In this document: positions 40,402-54,121 of the stretch, one piece after another
Layout: every line of letters starts with the position of its first letter
Position numbering within the stretch: position 1 is the first letter of the stretch
Assembly: GCA_963969495.1 (NCBI GenBank)
Contig: OZ018323.1
Coordinates: forward strand, 76,036,920-76,100,919
Direction: 5' to 3'
Source: Ceratothoa steindachneri
Taxonomy: Eukaryota > Arthropoda > Malacostraca > Isopoda > Cymothoidae
DNA: 64,000 nucleotides
Position numbers and translations under genes: made by a program
Notes under the pieces: model-generated
What the model saw: the letters and a program-made list of their open reading frames with translations, nothing else
Databases searched by the model: none
Told to the model about the DNA's origin: nothing

Positions 40402-41473
40402 TGTGAGGGAATTCCACGTGGAATCTCTTGTTCAGAACGGAACTTCCATGAGCTGTAGAAGGCTCTGTTAGGCTTAAATTGGTAAGCCTACCCCCCCCCC
40501 CCTTTTCCACAAGCGGTAGCCTCAAACCGCGTCCACCACGATTCACCTTTACACGGGCTAGAATAGCCTCTGCAAGAAGATTCGAGGCTATTCGAGAGTA
40601 GAGCTGTTCCCCGCTAACCCCCCACGGGAAGAGCCTCGGACATAAATAGTGCTCGACTCGCATGAGGCAGCCAGAGTTGAGAAGTTAAGAAGTTTCGCCC
40701 GGACCCAAGAAGATTCCCCTAGTTCCCAGTCAGGTGCTAACAACAAAGCAAAGTGACGGCTGAACTAGTTGTGTATTGGAATTAGCCCTAGCCAGTGAGG
40801 TAATTCCATTTAACTATCGCTACCGAGCGATTTTTCCGACTTCACCCATCAACTCCTGTCGAAGCCCTCCTCGTTCGCCCCTCGTTTTCAGGTGGCCGAA
40901 ATACTCTCCCTTGGACCGGACGTAACCACCCGCCCCCCTTTTTTTGGAGAACTGTCATCACTTTAACATCGCGCTCAGAAGCTTCGAGCGGCCTCGCCTC
41001 ACATGCAGAAGACATCTGTGAAGCCTTACCCTAACGTCTTACCCGGAATCTTCTGTAAGCCAACCCCTCTTCCCCTCCAGTAACCCATTTGCGTTAATTC
41101 CCCCATTTGAATAGTCTCCTCCCGCAACACCTTAAGTTTTAACATCATAGTCTGATTCATAACTACAATTCCCCCCTCCCTCCTCCCCCTTTGTCCTAAT
41201 GTAATTTTGCCCTTTTATTCTCTGATGTATTTTTTGCCCATCATTTCTCTCATTATTTTTGAGCAAATAAAATTATATTTTTGTACATACCTCTTTGAGT
41301 AACCTTGAGCTTTGCCATTGCCCATAATTTACCTGACCTCGTTGCACTCTTTCTCGCTACTCAGCCCGTCTAAACTAGTGGTGTTCCGTCCCCTTTCGGT
41401 TCGCCTCTAAGTTATTGGTCCCTCCCCATAGATATAATATGGTATTGACGTAATATAATGTCATACCACGGCA
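40402..41473 (+). mobile_element. solo LTR 3, nested in the integrase
   Basis: Starts TGTGAGGGAATTCCACGTGG and ends CATACCACGGCA; length 1072. It is flanked by CCATA and CCATC, a 5-bp target duplication with one mismatch. The integrase reading frame is in register across the site if the LTR and one duplication copy are discounted, which fixes the boundaries independently. It is closely related to the minus-strand solo LTR at 61048-61942 (shared AGGCTTAAATTGGTA, AAGCGGTAGCCTC) and more distantly to the element's own LTRs. Confidence 0.92.
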
Positions 41474-42060
41474 CCATCCTTCGTAAGATATGTGACGAGC
41501 AACCACGTCAATGCCACGGCTATCTTCCTGTGGCGCTCTTCGCTTACAGGGAAATCCCGCATCAGACGCTTGGCTTTGCCCCGTTCGAGTTGTTATACGG
41601 TCGTAACGTAGGAGGCCCCCTTAGTATTTTTAAGGAGTTGTTCTCACAATCTCAACTCGACCAGGAAGTTCAATATTCCTATACTTATGTACTGGAACTC
41701 CGCAACAGGTTAGCACAATGTGCCAGCATCGCGTCTCAGAACGCCGAAGTAAATTTAGAAAAATACAAAACCTACTTTTACGTTAAATCTAAAGACCGCC
41801 GTCTCGAAGCAGGAGACGAAGTTATCTTATTGCTGCCCACCGAGAGCAATAAACTCCTAAGCCAATGGAAGGACCCCTTTCCGTTTTGGAGGCACGAGGA
41901 CCTGTGGACTATCTAATCCAAACACCTTCCGGAGAAAAATTATTCCACATCAATATGTTGAAGAGGTATCACCGCCGTGCCCACGCTAATAATATTGTGG
42001 CCCTCGATGAAAGATCCTCCATGGAATCAGATTATCCCGCTGAATCCCTTAATATTGTGC
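41474..42060 (+). pseudogene. Gmr1-like integrase, C-terminal part
   Basis: Resumes with LRKICDEQPRQCHGYLPVAL and FAYREIPHQTLGFAPFELLYG, the conserved end of Ty3-type integrase cores. DRRLEAGDEVILLLPTES and, after a +1 shift near 41870, GPVDYLIQTPSGEKLFHINMLKRYH follow, which form the GPY/F-like C-terminal module. The open frames are 41458-41916 and 41865-42284 and they overlap. The protein then runs on directly into the reverse transcriptase, with no separate start. Confidence 0.88.
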
Positions 42061-42099
42061 AGACTGTGTGTGTTGAACAGGACGAAGACTATCCTTTAC

Positions 42100-43010
42100 C
42101 GTCCCTGCCAGGCGAGACCGACTTATCAATTAATAGGCTGAAAATCGACGAGTGGCTGACATCACAACAACGAAATCAACTCCAGCCCCTCCTTAGTCAG
42201 TTTAGTGACATCATTTTCGAAAACCCTGGATTTGCCACTCAGTTTGATTACGACATCAAGCTCACGACACAGGAACCGGTTTGATCTAAACCATATCCCT
42301 TACCCATTCACATGAGGCAAGCCTTTAATTTAGAGATGGAAAATTTGCTCCAATTAAACATAATTGAGCCCTCTACTTCTTATTATTGCTCGCCGATAGT
42401 CATGGTTAAGAAACCCGATGGTTCTTATAGGATGTGTGTCGACTTTCGGAAACTAAATTGAGTCACCGTTTTCGACGCCGGACACATCCCTCTGATAGAT
42501 CAAAACCTCCATCTGTTTGATGAAGTGAAATTTATTACTAAACTCGATCTGTGTAAAGCCCATTACCAAATTTCGCTCAAGAAAGAAATAAGGAAATTTA
42601 CGGCGTTTGCTACAGACAAAGGACTCATGCAGTTCCGTCGGCTCCCCTTTGGGCTAGTAACCACCTGTAGCAATTATAATCGGTTAATGCGGAGAATTAT
42701 GGATGGTTTGCCAGATACCTCTTTCTATTTTGACAATATTTATATTGCTACTCGCGACTGGGACCAACATTTAGTATCCCTTCGAGGCTTACTAACCCGG
42801 TTACTAGAAAATTGTCTTATTATTGGCCCCGGTAAGTGCCACTTCGCCTTTGAAACCAGTAAATATTTAGGTTTTAATATTTGGGAAACCCAACTCAGTC
42901 CCCAAGAGGAGAAGATTAAGGCGATCGTCGATATGCCTCTTCCTGGCAATAATAAGCAGCTCCGGTCATTCATGGGATCCGCTTCATTCTACTAATGCTT
43001 TGTCCCAAAT
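42100..43010 (+). pseudogene. Gmr1-like reverse transcriptase
   Basis: RT lies downstream of integrase. Motifs in order: FSDIIFENPGFATQFDYDIK (pre-RT linker, 42200s), MENLLQLNIIEPSTSYYCSP, VMVKKPDGSYRMCVDFRKLN (42400s), FITKLDLCKAHYQISL with the first catalytic Asp (near 42545), FRRLPFGLVTT, then FYFDNIYIATRD near 42728, where the usual Y-x-D-D is F-D-N, losing the second Asp. YLGFNIWETQLSPQEEKI marks the connection. Stops occur at 42284, after RKLN near 42460, and at 42995. Confidence 0.9.
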
Positions 43011-43550
43011 TTTGCGTCCCTGGCCGCCCCCTTCTACGACCTTTTAAAAAAGAACTCCCCCGACTTTATAACCTGGAACCCGAAGGCCACCGCAAATTTT
43101 AACTCCCTGAAAAGAAAATTAGTTTCTGCCGCCATTTTGAAGTTGCCCATCCCTGAAAAGTCGTTCGGGATTCGAATTGACACCAGCAACGAAGGCATTG
43201 GTTGTGTGTTACTTCAGTATGAGGACGGAAGCGAAAGTCATCCTGTGGCCTACGCTAGTCGCAAATTATTACCCCGCGAAAAAAACTATTCAGTTATTGA
43301 AAGAGAGGCTTTAGGAATAATCTGGGGAATACAAAAATTCAAAACGTACTTAATAGGAAAAGAGTTTCGTGTGGAAACTGATCACTGCCCCCTTGCGTAT
43401 CTCAGGAAGGTGAAACACACGAACGGGAGATTAATGCGCTGGAGTCTTCTCCTCCAGGAGTACCAGTTTAAGATCAATTATATTAAAGGGACAGACAATC
43501 AGATGGCTGACTTCCTCAGCAGAAATGCGTTAACCGCTAATCCGGATTAG
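43011..43550 (+). pseudogene. Gmr1-like RNase H
   Basis: The open frame 43137-43550 encodes GIRIDTSNEGIGCVLLQYED (first Asp), YSVIEREALGIIWGIQKFK (Glu), FRVETDHCPLAYL (Asp) and YIKGTDNQMADFLSRN (final Asp), all four residues of a Ty3-type RNase H present. It is preceded by the thumb/connection sequence in another frame (43011-43136). It ends the polyprotein at a stop; no integrase follows it, confirming the unusual order. Confidence 0.92.
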
Positions 43551-44073
43551 TTCCGTGGAGAATGGCCCTAAACAATGTTGTTGGTAGTTGTTTATATTTA
43601 TATCCGTGATAATTTAAGGTAGTTAAATTATTTTTTTAGAATAATTGACTATTTTTGTGTACTCGCATTTCTTTGTAGTATATATGTATTTATGAAGAGA
43701 GAATAACTGTCCGCGCGATATGAAATGGGAATGTCGCCGTTATTTTAATTTTTTTGGTTTAAACTCCCCAAGTGGAAACCATATGTCGTGTGGTTATAGA
43801 ATTTTTTTTTGTCTACCTATGTCTTTGATTAAGTATTCATTTTCTTGGTAGTATGTTAGTATTCTGTGTGGTCACATGACAATTTTAGAATATGCTGGTC
43901 ATTTTTTTTGTTTATTGTTTAGATCTTGGTAACAACGTATGTATATTGTATATAATTCCTTTTTGTTTCAGTAGAAAACGAGTTGAAACTTAGTCGCGTC
44001 CCCCTTCCCTTCCTTAAAAGAGTTTTGTGTTGTCCCTTTTCTCCTTTTATTTCAACTTTCGAAAAGGGATGCA
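43551..44073 (+). other. 3' untranslated region and polypurine tract of Gmr1-like element
   Basis: AT-rich non-coding sequence between RNase H and the 3' LTR. It ends with GAAAAGGGATGCA directly before the LTR's TGTGAGG, a plausible short polypurine tract for plus-strand priming. Confidence 0.6.
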
Positions 44074-45320
44074 TGTGAGGGAACAAGCACGTGATGGCAA
44101 AAATAACGTTTTGTTTTTAAGCATTTCCTCCACCTGATGGACCTCATTGCCGCTTAGAAGCATTTTTCCAAGTTTAAAAGCGTGAGAAACGACAGGAGCG
44201 GATTGAGGAATGCAGCCCTTATCAGCCCGGGTATTTACCCAAGGACAGACTCCCTCGCGACCTTCCCCCCTTTCCAACCATGCAGGGATCGCCTGAGGCA
44301 AACGCCAGCCGATGCCTCGTTCGCATTACTCAAACAATGGATGATAGTCCCCCCCCCCCCACCTTCTCTGGGGTAAGCTCCATCACTCCAGGCGTGCATA
44401 TTTACCCGTGTCGCCAGGAACCGTGGAGATTGTGCGAGAAAAGCTCACGTCCTCTTCCTGGATTAGTCAAGAATCCTCTCCCCGTTAAGAACACCCGTCT
44501 GACTCCGTGCAACGTTTCGATCTCCAAAGAAGAACTCAAGTCTTGTCCCAAAGGCTTCATTGAAGATTGATCTTCGCGTAAGACCCCTTAATTACGCACA
44601 GTCGTCAAATCAATCCGTTTCGATGTCTCAAAAGAAACTTACTCTCCGTTTTCTTCGAAGGAATTATTTTGGAAGAATTCACAGCCTCAACTATTTAAGG
44701 CTCTGCCCCCGCTTCCCCGTCATCTCAAAGAAATATTTCAACTCCGAGCAAGTTGACCCTGGGCCCCGTCGAAGTGAACTCAACTTCTACACGACCATCT
44801 TCTTCCCCCTTCATTTGTACAAGCTATCGTAATAAATATTTTAGCTCCCCCAATTTTATAATTTCCGCCTACCGTTCCCCCATTATCATTGTGTGTTTAT
44901 TAAGTTACCGAGTAAAGCCCAATTTTAATCCCGTCTTGCCGACCCATTTGAATTCATTTGAATATATAATTTCATTACTTGCCCGTTGACCACTTTAACG
45001 ATTTGTCTTATTCTATGTATTCCTATTTTGTACCATTTTAACCTAAATTATTTATAATTATTAAAGTCTATTTTTGTCGACTCCTTTGCTTTCAACTTTT
45101 AAGCTCATCATAGCCGTGTAGTTGCCCTGTAACTAAGTAAGACTTAAACAACTCAGCCAATAAGGAATCAAAGTAGTTCTATTAGATTAGCCTTCTCTTA
45201 CGAGAATCTAACCTCGTAATCTGACCCGGCCGACCATAAAGTATTAAAAAAAAAACCCGCTTACTCTAAAATCGAATATAATAGATATATGTATTGTATA
45301 TAGAAACCTATTCCATGACA
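44074..45320 (+). mobile_element. 3' LTR of Gmr1-like element
   Basis: 1247 bases, TGTGAGGGAACAAGCACG...CTATTCCATGACA, with TG...CA ends. Homologous to the 5' LTR over 36790-37704 with roughly 95 per cent identity by eye, and to solo LTR 2. It contains an AATAAA near 44831 in AATAAATATTTTAG. The five bases after it are CTGAC; the matching left duplication has been lost with the start of the 5' LTR. Confidence 0.93.
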
Positions 45321-47751
<2,431 letters not shown>

Positions 47752-47799
47752 TACACGCATACATGTCCATGCGTAATACAATGCCAAGACAAGCCCCAC

Positions 47800-48320
47800 A
47801 GAAGGGACACAACAGAAAATTCTTAATCCACACTTAATGACAAACTTTCGTCGGAAGTATTCATACAAAGAACATTTTGCATCGTGACGTGCCTAAGCCC
47901 TGCGCATCAATTTATCTGATATTTTAACTCCACTTCCTAGTTTTGCCTTATAAAAACAAGAGGTTAGCTCCTTTAGAGTATTCTCTTCGATAGTCATTCA
48001 TTACTGCCTGTTCATCATTCCAGTGTATAACTATAATCGCATGTAGTCATTAAAGTAGCGACCGATTTCCACCAGATTTCTTATTCAGGCTCCTGCACAA
48101 CCTTCATCCAGATTCAATTCATTATTGTGGCTTGATTGGAATTCAAGATTCATAAGCTGGTGGAAGCGTCGGGTCAATACTGTAATTCATTTATAAAGTG
48201 GTGTTAAATTATTTATAAAGTGGTCCTTTTTTATTAGTAAAGTGTTGTTGCAAAGATTTAAATTTTCTCGACCTGTGTGGGAAAGGGGGGAAAGTTCAAT
48301 TAATAGATAGCAAATAAACT
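47800..48320 (+). mobile_element. LTR/leader region of retroelement D, copy 1
   Basis: Homologous to 56385-56950 in the same orientation. Shared blocks include GCCTGTTCATCATTCCAGTG, AGGCTCCTGCACAAC and TTATAAAAACAAGAG, the last a likely TATA box at 47948. A gag-like frame follows at 48321, so this is probably the 5' LTR and leader of an LTR element. Exact LTR ends are not defined. Confidence 0.65.
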
Positions 48321-48740
48321 GTGAAGCCCTTGGGCCAAAAGAAGTCAGAAAGTGGGAGTTATTTTCACAAAAGCTACATGAATTCAGCTCACTCATCAAA
48401 AGCATTAGCCCCCTCCAACTACAAAATGGTGACTCCGAAGTACCAAAAGACTTCCCTTTCGCAGGATAAAAAAAAAATTGCAACGACAACTCTACAGAAC
48501 TACATCGTGAAAACTATGGACGATCACAACACGCCCGTCACAGTAAACACAACTTGTGCTATTTTCTTGCCCAAATTTCATTCTGTCTCTGCTGATTCAT
48601 GGTTCACCCAAATCAAGCTACTCTTCTTCTTAGGGAGAGTAACAAGTGACCCTAAAAAAACTCAATGCACTGGTGCTGCCATTGCCAGAATGCCACATGT
48701 AGTAATTGAAGGAGATTGGCCCCTTCTAAGAGCCCATTAA
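48321..48740 (+). pseudogene. gag-like fragment of retroelement D
   Basis: Open frame of 139 residues. The C-terminal half reads LPKFHSVSADSWFTQIKLLF and GRVTSDPKKTQ. This fits the start of Ty3-type Gag capsids in animals, where F-x-x-x-D-x-x-x-W-F is followed by T-x-x-x-K. The N-terminal 80 residues are Lys/Thr/Ser-rich and the true start may be the Met near 48426 (MVTPKYQ). After the stop at 48740, further gag-like sequence to 49050 is broken. Confidence 0.55.
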
Positions 48741-49230
48741 AACTTGAGCTATCAAACTCTCAGAGCCACCATTTTTGAAAAGTTCACCCCGGCTGTAAAC
48801 AAAATAAACTTTTGACTCGTTCCACTCAGCTATCACATTTTTTACCTGAAGGACACACTAAATATAGTGAGGACCTGGATTTTATTCGTGAGTCCTTAAT
48901 TTGGATCATTTGCTCTCACATTCAATAAACACTTGAAATTTTAGCCACTAAGACCTCACTTGAGCAACTCGCGACGACTGTCTCACGGGTTCTCAATCGC
49001 AGCTCTCTGACGGACAAGGGTGATTTCCATCTAAAACGATCTTTCATAACACTTCAGAGAGGAGATGGAGGAATCATTTTCCACCACCAAGAAAAAACTC
49101 GCAACTCTTTCGCGAAATCTCACCACTCTCGAGTGGTCAAGACACTACTTAACTGCACAGCGAGAAGTCCTCTACTTCCTCCCTTACGGCTTAACGTTTT
49201 ACTCTCTACTTCTTATTAACCTCGGATCCC

Positions 49231-50034
49231 TTGCGGGTAACCGAAGACGTTATGCCTCAACTAAGGAAGTACTCGACGACTTTTATAACCGCTTCTACAA
49301 CCGCTTCGATAACAGTCTCAACGGCTTCGACTGTTGATTTCGGTCATCCGCCCAGTCATTCTTCACTCGAGGGGCAATCAACAGGAAGTTCAGAACTATA
49401 CTCGTACATATTGCCAGAATTAACGGACGCCCAACTTGATCCACAGCTTGAGGAAACAGAAGAGGATACGGAAGTCCCAGAATCAGCAGCGGTCCGAAGA
49501 CTAACCTCCCAGAACGCGGCCATCTCTGAGGGCGAAGCCACTGGAGGATTTCTATTACCAACTGCTTATGCTGACGCACCTGCGCAGCTGTCTAAAACAA
49601 TTGAACAGGAAGCACCCTGCCTTTACATTCCTCCGGAGAGCAGGATCAACTCACCAACAAATTACGAACTAATAACGGGAAAACTAAAAGCTGAAATCAA
49701 TTCACCAAGGTTTAAGCGCCGGGACCGAGAGGAAATCCAACAATTACTTTTAATCTACAGAATAAGGGATTTCTTAAACCCTGAAGAGCTATCATCATTA
49801 AAAGCAAGACTAAGACTATATTATATAGTGCTGAATTACAATTGGGGTCCAGCAATACGCGACTCAAGAGAACGAGAAATCGCAGATTCTGGCATCACTT
49901 TATCAAATCGTACCCTAGCCACAAGAACAGGGTTCACAGCAACATATACAAGACAACAAAATGCTTACACATACACCAGAGGATTTACCAGCATGGGCTC
50001 TACAAGCAGAGCGCAATATGGCGGCAGGCCTTGA
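49231..50034 (+). CDS. 267-residue open frame, gag-like, function not recognised
   Basis: One of the longest uninterrupted frames in the window apart from the Penelope RT. The first 45 residues are Ser/Thr-rich; then an acidic stretch (LEETEEDTEVPES), then a charged helical region (RFKRRDREEIQQLLLIYRIR, LNPEELSSLKARLRLYYIV) and a Thr/Arg/Tyr-rich tail. No family was recognised with certainty. Downstream in other frames, the protein seems to continue (ARNMAAGLELAARVVEEVAE), and an RT remnant lies 1 kb on, so it is probably the Gag-like ORF of a DIRS-like or LTR element. The Met at 49231 overlaps an upstream frame, so the start is uncertain. Confidence 0.4.
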   Translation: MRVTEDVMPQLRKYSTTFITASTTASITVSTASTVDFGHPPSHSSLEGQSTGSSELYSYILPELTDAQLDPQLEETEEDTEVPESAAVRRLTSQNAAISEGEATGGFLLPTAYADAPAQLSKTIEQEAPCLYIPPESRINSPTNYELITGKLKAEINSPRFKRRDREEIQQLLLIYRIRDFLNPEELSSLKARLRLYYIVLNYNWGPAIRDSREREIADSGITLSNRTLATRTGFTATYTRQQNAYTYTRGFTSMGSTSRAQYGGRP

Positions 50035-50930
50035 GCTCGCGGCAAGGGTGGTGGAAGAAGTCGCTGAAGACAGATGGCAACAACAATAAGAAGCCATCAG
50101 AAGAATCGCAGAAGGAACCAGGGCCTAATCAGGATTTACGTTTTCAGAAGGACACAGTGAATATCTTTCGGTATCATCAACAGACTTAGCTACAATATCA
50201 TTAGGTGAACCAGTGGCCTGGCAGTATCAATCACACGCGAAAAATTGGGAAGACTCAAATAGTGCTAATTATAGTGATATTAGTTCAAGTGATAGTTATA
50301 AGTATCTAAATATGGTCATCCACGATTCCAAAAATGTCAATCAATTCGTTATTAACAATGACAAGGTGCTATTAAGTGCAAAATTTAAGTTATTAGATGT
50401 TAATATTAAATCACCACAAGTGCAAGTGTCTCAATATATAGATGTAAATCAAAGTGATCATACCACGATAATAGTGGATAACGAAATAATACTCATCATC
50501 TGAGTTTAGAAAAATTGCTAGGGATCCAAATTTAGAACAAATGCAAATATACTTTGAGGACGCCGCTAGCAGGTTGGGTGCGTTAAATGTATGTGAACAA
50601 CCTACTAACTTGAATATAGTAGATATAATAGAAATAGATAGGTATGATATTGATTTCCAGGAAAATCATATCGAAGTAGATAGAAGTTCCGAAACAAGTG
50701 TTAGTTGTGTTCAATCGTAGGAAATTCCAGACATTTTAAGCGGCCCGCCAGACATTATGGACCCAAATAGAAATAGAAATAATAATAATAATGATCAAGG
50801 CAATCAAAATAATCAAAACAATAATAATAATAATAACAATAATGATAATGACAACGGACAGGAAGGTGAAATATCACCCTTGATAGATCCACTACAAAAC
50901 AAGCAAAACTAAATCACAGATTATTTCAAA
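50035..50930 (+). pseudogene. continuation of gag-like protein with Asn-rich linker
   Basis: Shifted frames continue the preceding protein: 50213-50503 is open (LGE...WQYQSHAKNWEDSN on), rich in Asp, Asn and Val. From about 50757 a new frame begins MDPNRNRN and passes through a run of Asn encoded by AAT/AAC repeats to ISPLIDPLQNKQN at 50910. The Asn run is probably a low-complexity linker. Nothing catalytic is visible. Confidence 0.4.
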
Positions 50931-50999
50931 ATGGCTACATTAGGAGATTTAAGGGTTGGTGATTTAAGTAATGTACCAGGTACTTCTCTAATCTCATTA

Positions 51000-52030
51000 A
51001 AAGTTGTAATAACCAAGGTTTGAAAATATTCTTCCCTAGAGGATATAGATCCTTTGCTAATACAACCATGAAAATGAAAAGAAATTATAGAAGAACTAGA
51101 GAAAGCTAATATTGTTAAGAAAACTAATCATATATAGTTTGTAAATCGCTTATTCCTGGTCTCCAAAAGAGTCCGGTAGACCAAGCAATTATGACATGTT
51201 AGGATTAACTGAATTATTTAAGCCACCTCGGTTTTCACTTCCAAATGTAAACAGTTTTTAAAAATATAAAGGAACAGGAGTATGAGATTAGAATAGATTT
51301 GAAACACGGCTTATATCATTTAAAATTAAATAAAGAAGGAAAAAAAGAACTTCGGTATTAAAATAAGGAAAGAAAGATTTTGTTTCACAAGACTGCCAAT
51401 GGGTTTCTGCGGGAGTCCGTATCTAATGCAGCCCGTAATGGCCACAATATGTAATAAAATTGCTAAACAATTCAATGTCAAGAGCTATATACATATATTT
51501 AGATGATTTTCCTTTTTATTGGTGATGTGAACAACTTATTAAATGCCTTGGATGAAATATTTGATTCATCATTAAGAATTAACTACGATAAATCAGAATT
51601 ATGTCCTGTAAAACAATTAGTTTACTTAGGAGTACACATTAACATACAAAATATATGTCTAAGACTAAAAAAAATTTTTTTTCAATTGTAGCGGCATTAA
51701 TAGACATAAAATTAATGTATTTTAAGAAAATTAAGAAACCTTTTTGGCTTAGGTTGGCAGGACTGCTTAACTTTATCATACCATTGCTAAAATTACCCTT
51801 TTTATGGGTTCAGTTAGCATATAATTGCTTTGTTAAGGAATTGGATGATTTTAAGAAAATATACATTGTAGACCCGTGTATTGGTTTAGAAATAGGGCAA
51901 ATAAAATTAGTGTTTTTACAGATGCATCTAACAGCGGACTCGGCATCCGTTGGGGCAGATGTGGTTGAGCAATACCTAATTACTTCTCTAATAATAAATT
52001 CATTCTGGAAAATATTGATTTATTAATAAG
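51000..52030 (+). pseudogene. DIRS-like reverse transcriptase and RNase H remnant
   Basis: Decayed RT in three frames: IIEELEKANIVKKTNHI (51090), EIRIDLKHGLYHLKLNKEGK (51285, first Asp), LPMGF-type box near 51395, IYIYLDDF near 51490 (Y-L-D-D active site present) and INYDKSELCPVKQLVYLGVH (51580-51640). Near 51910 FTDASNSGLGIRWG is the RNase H Asp motif. The combination of YLDD, LGVH and a close RNase H suggests a DIRS/Ngaro-type or related YR element; no tyrosine recombinase was seen. At least five frame disruptions. Confidence 0.6.
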
Positions 52031-52179
52031 ACTATGCATTTTCCCAAATAGTAGATTTTCCTCACAAAACGGGGTCAAATTCCCATGAGAATATTAAAAC
52101 GCTCATCTGCCAAATCTATAGTTAGAAATTTCGAAATTGTTTGCCACCTTCTCTATTAATATAAGATATATTAAAGGTA

Positions 52180-52300
52180 AGAGGAATCTCGCTAATAGAC
52201 TCTCACGCACCTTTCAAGAAAACGACGTGACGTCCTGCGGGGATATAGGAATAAAGCCTATATAAGGGACCCCGCAGGGATAACACTAGACGTAAAGACA
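52180..52300. repeat. short inverted repeat around CTGCGGGG
   Basis: CCTGCGGGGATATAGG near 52235 faces CCTATATAAGGGACCCCGCAGG near 52257, giving a hairpin with a stem of about 12-14 bases. It lies at the 3' edge of the DIRS-like remnant and could be part of its terminal structure. Confidence 0.5.
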
Positions 52301-52399
52301 GAATACGAGGATAAATAGCTGATTGCCACGAATCCTCAGAAGACACGGATGACACTCTTCGGCGCAAGAGATCACTTCATGCATAACCTACAAATCTTC

Positions 52400-53060
52400 T
52401 CACACACACCAGACATGAACCACCTAAACCCAACAAGGCTCGACTACAACAACATACAAAAATTCTTGGGGTAACTTTTGACAAGACCCTCAGGTTCAAT
52501 ATACACCAGAACATAACACAAGCAAGAACCGCACGCACAAACATAATGCTGCACAGATTCTACCCTGCGGGCAAAAAATTTCAGTTACACCTAAATAAAA
52601 CACTAGTGCGACCTCTTCTCGCGTACGCTCCACTGTCACTCGTAGCTGCGGCTGCCACGTAGCAGCAGAAGGCTCAGCGCATTCAGAACTCTGCTCTGAA
52701 GCACGCCTGCCGCTCTCCCTTGTACAAGAGAATGTCCACACTACACGACAACAACAAATTAGCACCCCTCAACACATGCGTTCACACCAGACTCACAAAA
52801 CAACTCGGAAAACTCGCCAGAGACCCCTTATACACCGCACTACACGCAAGACTGTATGTTGGGATTGCACTGCGATACCCCACAGCCCATAACCATCCAC
52901 AACCCATACCGTTCTTCGCATATGTTACAAGCATCAGGAATAACGCATTTCCGACTAAGCAGACACGCTCTCCTTCCTGACCACCCTCGTCCAGTCACGA
53001 ACACCTCGAGACTCACCCAATCACACCACGCATCGGTGTCTAGACACCGACCTATCAACT
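52400..53060 (+). pseudogene. LINE reverse transcriptase C-terminal region
   Basis: Plus-strand remnant of non-LTR retrotransposon ORF2 downstream of the RT active site. KILGVTFDKTLRFNIHQNI (thumb motif F/Y-L-G-V-x-x-D) is followed by ARTNIMLHRFYPAG, KTLVRPLLAYAPLSL, a stop, QKAQRIQNSALKHACRSP and LYTALHARLYVG. This order (LGV, L-x-P-x-L-x-Y, L-Q-N-x-x-L) is typical of Jockey/CR1-type LINEs. It is 5'-truncated, as LINE copies usually are. One stop at about 52660. Confidence 0.75.
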
Positions 53061-53249
53061 CTTATTATCCTCTCTTAAGTTATTTCCGCACCCTTTTTCT
53101 CTACGACTGCCTGTTCATCTGTGTTATACAGTGATCCCTCTCTGTCCATTCTGAGAGCCTCATTCGAGTCACTTTCATCCTCAGCAAGAAGTCCTCTACT
53201 TTCCCCGCCCGCCCACCCATAACCATGTTTAATTTACTTTCACCATGTA

Positions 53250-53253
<4 letters not shown>

Positions 53254-53323
<70 letters not shown>
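53254..53323. repeat. (TA)n microsatellite
   Basis: About 70 bases of TA, following the LINE 3' remnant after roughly 190 bases of unclassified sequence, so it could mark the LINE tail. Confidence 0.97.
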
Positions 53324-53324
<1 letters not shown>

Positions 53325-54121
53325 TCACAAATCTCCCACTCGATTGCCTAATTCTCCTACTGAATTGCGCAATTCTCCCACTCTACAAGATGGCATCTGT
53401 TAGTACCCCCACAATACGATAGCATAGCCAGACACACCGTTGTACACCTGGTTGCAAGGACAATAAAATCTTCGGGGGGAAACAGAAGTGAAAGACATCG
53501 CATCTGTTTCCCTACTCTGAGTCCTTGGTGATAGACACAGAATCCGTGATCTCGATTCTCCCTTCTACATACGACGGTCTTCAACAACGGAACCAACATT
53601 CTCCTTCAGACCACAACGCGATCTCCAATTCGTACGTTTAATGAACGTACACATCTCTCTCCCTTGGTTTACGAAGTAATCTAAAATTGAACTTTTTAGT
53701 ATGCGATGTTAGAAATGCGATAATCGAAGCTGATTTACTAGTTAATTATAATTAACATCCGCGTTTGGTGGAAGGCACCACCAATCTACCAGTAAGCGTT
53801 AAAGTGTACATGCCATTCCTTCATAGCTTTTTTTTTTTAATTTCCACCTACTCCTGCAATAAAGCACATCAAACACTTACTCAAAGGTACTAAATTTATA
53901 TCCTCGCACATTGAAGGCAATCATTGGCACTGTCTCTCACAACCGGACACTCTCCAAAAGAGCCCCACGCATTCCAATTCATTAGTCAATACACTAATAA
54001 TATTCGCCACAGAGCCGAAAAAGATAATCTTAGTAATACTCCCGGGCACCCATAAATGAGTACCATCAAGAAGACTATCTAATTCTCTATGTTCTATTAA
54101 TGCAACCATTCCTTCTTTTAC
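53324..54121. other. no recognised feature
   Basis: No gene or repeat partner recognised. A frame at 53357-53599 (-) has no known domain. Confidence 0.35.

Noticed and set aside
36708..45320. Endogenous retrovirus rather than retrotransposon
   Set aside because: No envelope frame after RNase H, and the integrase-before-RT order plus Ty3-type motifs fit a Gmr1-like retrotransposon.
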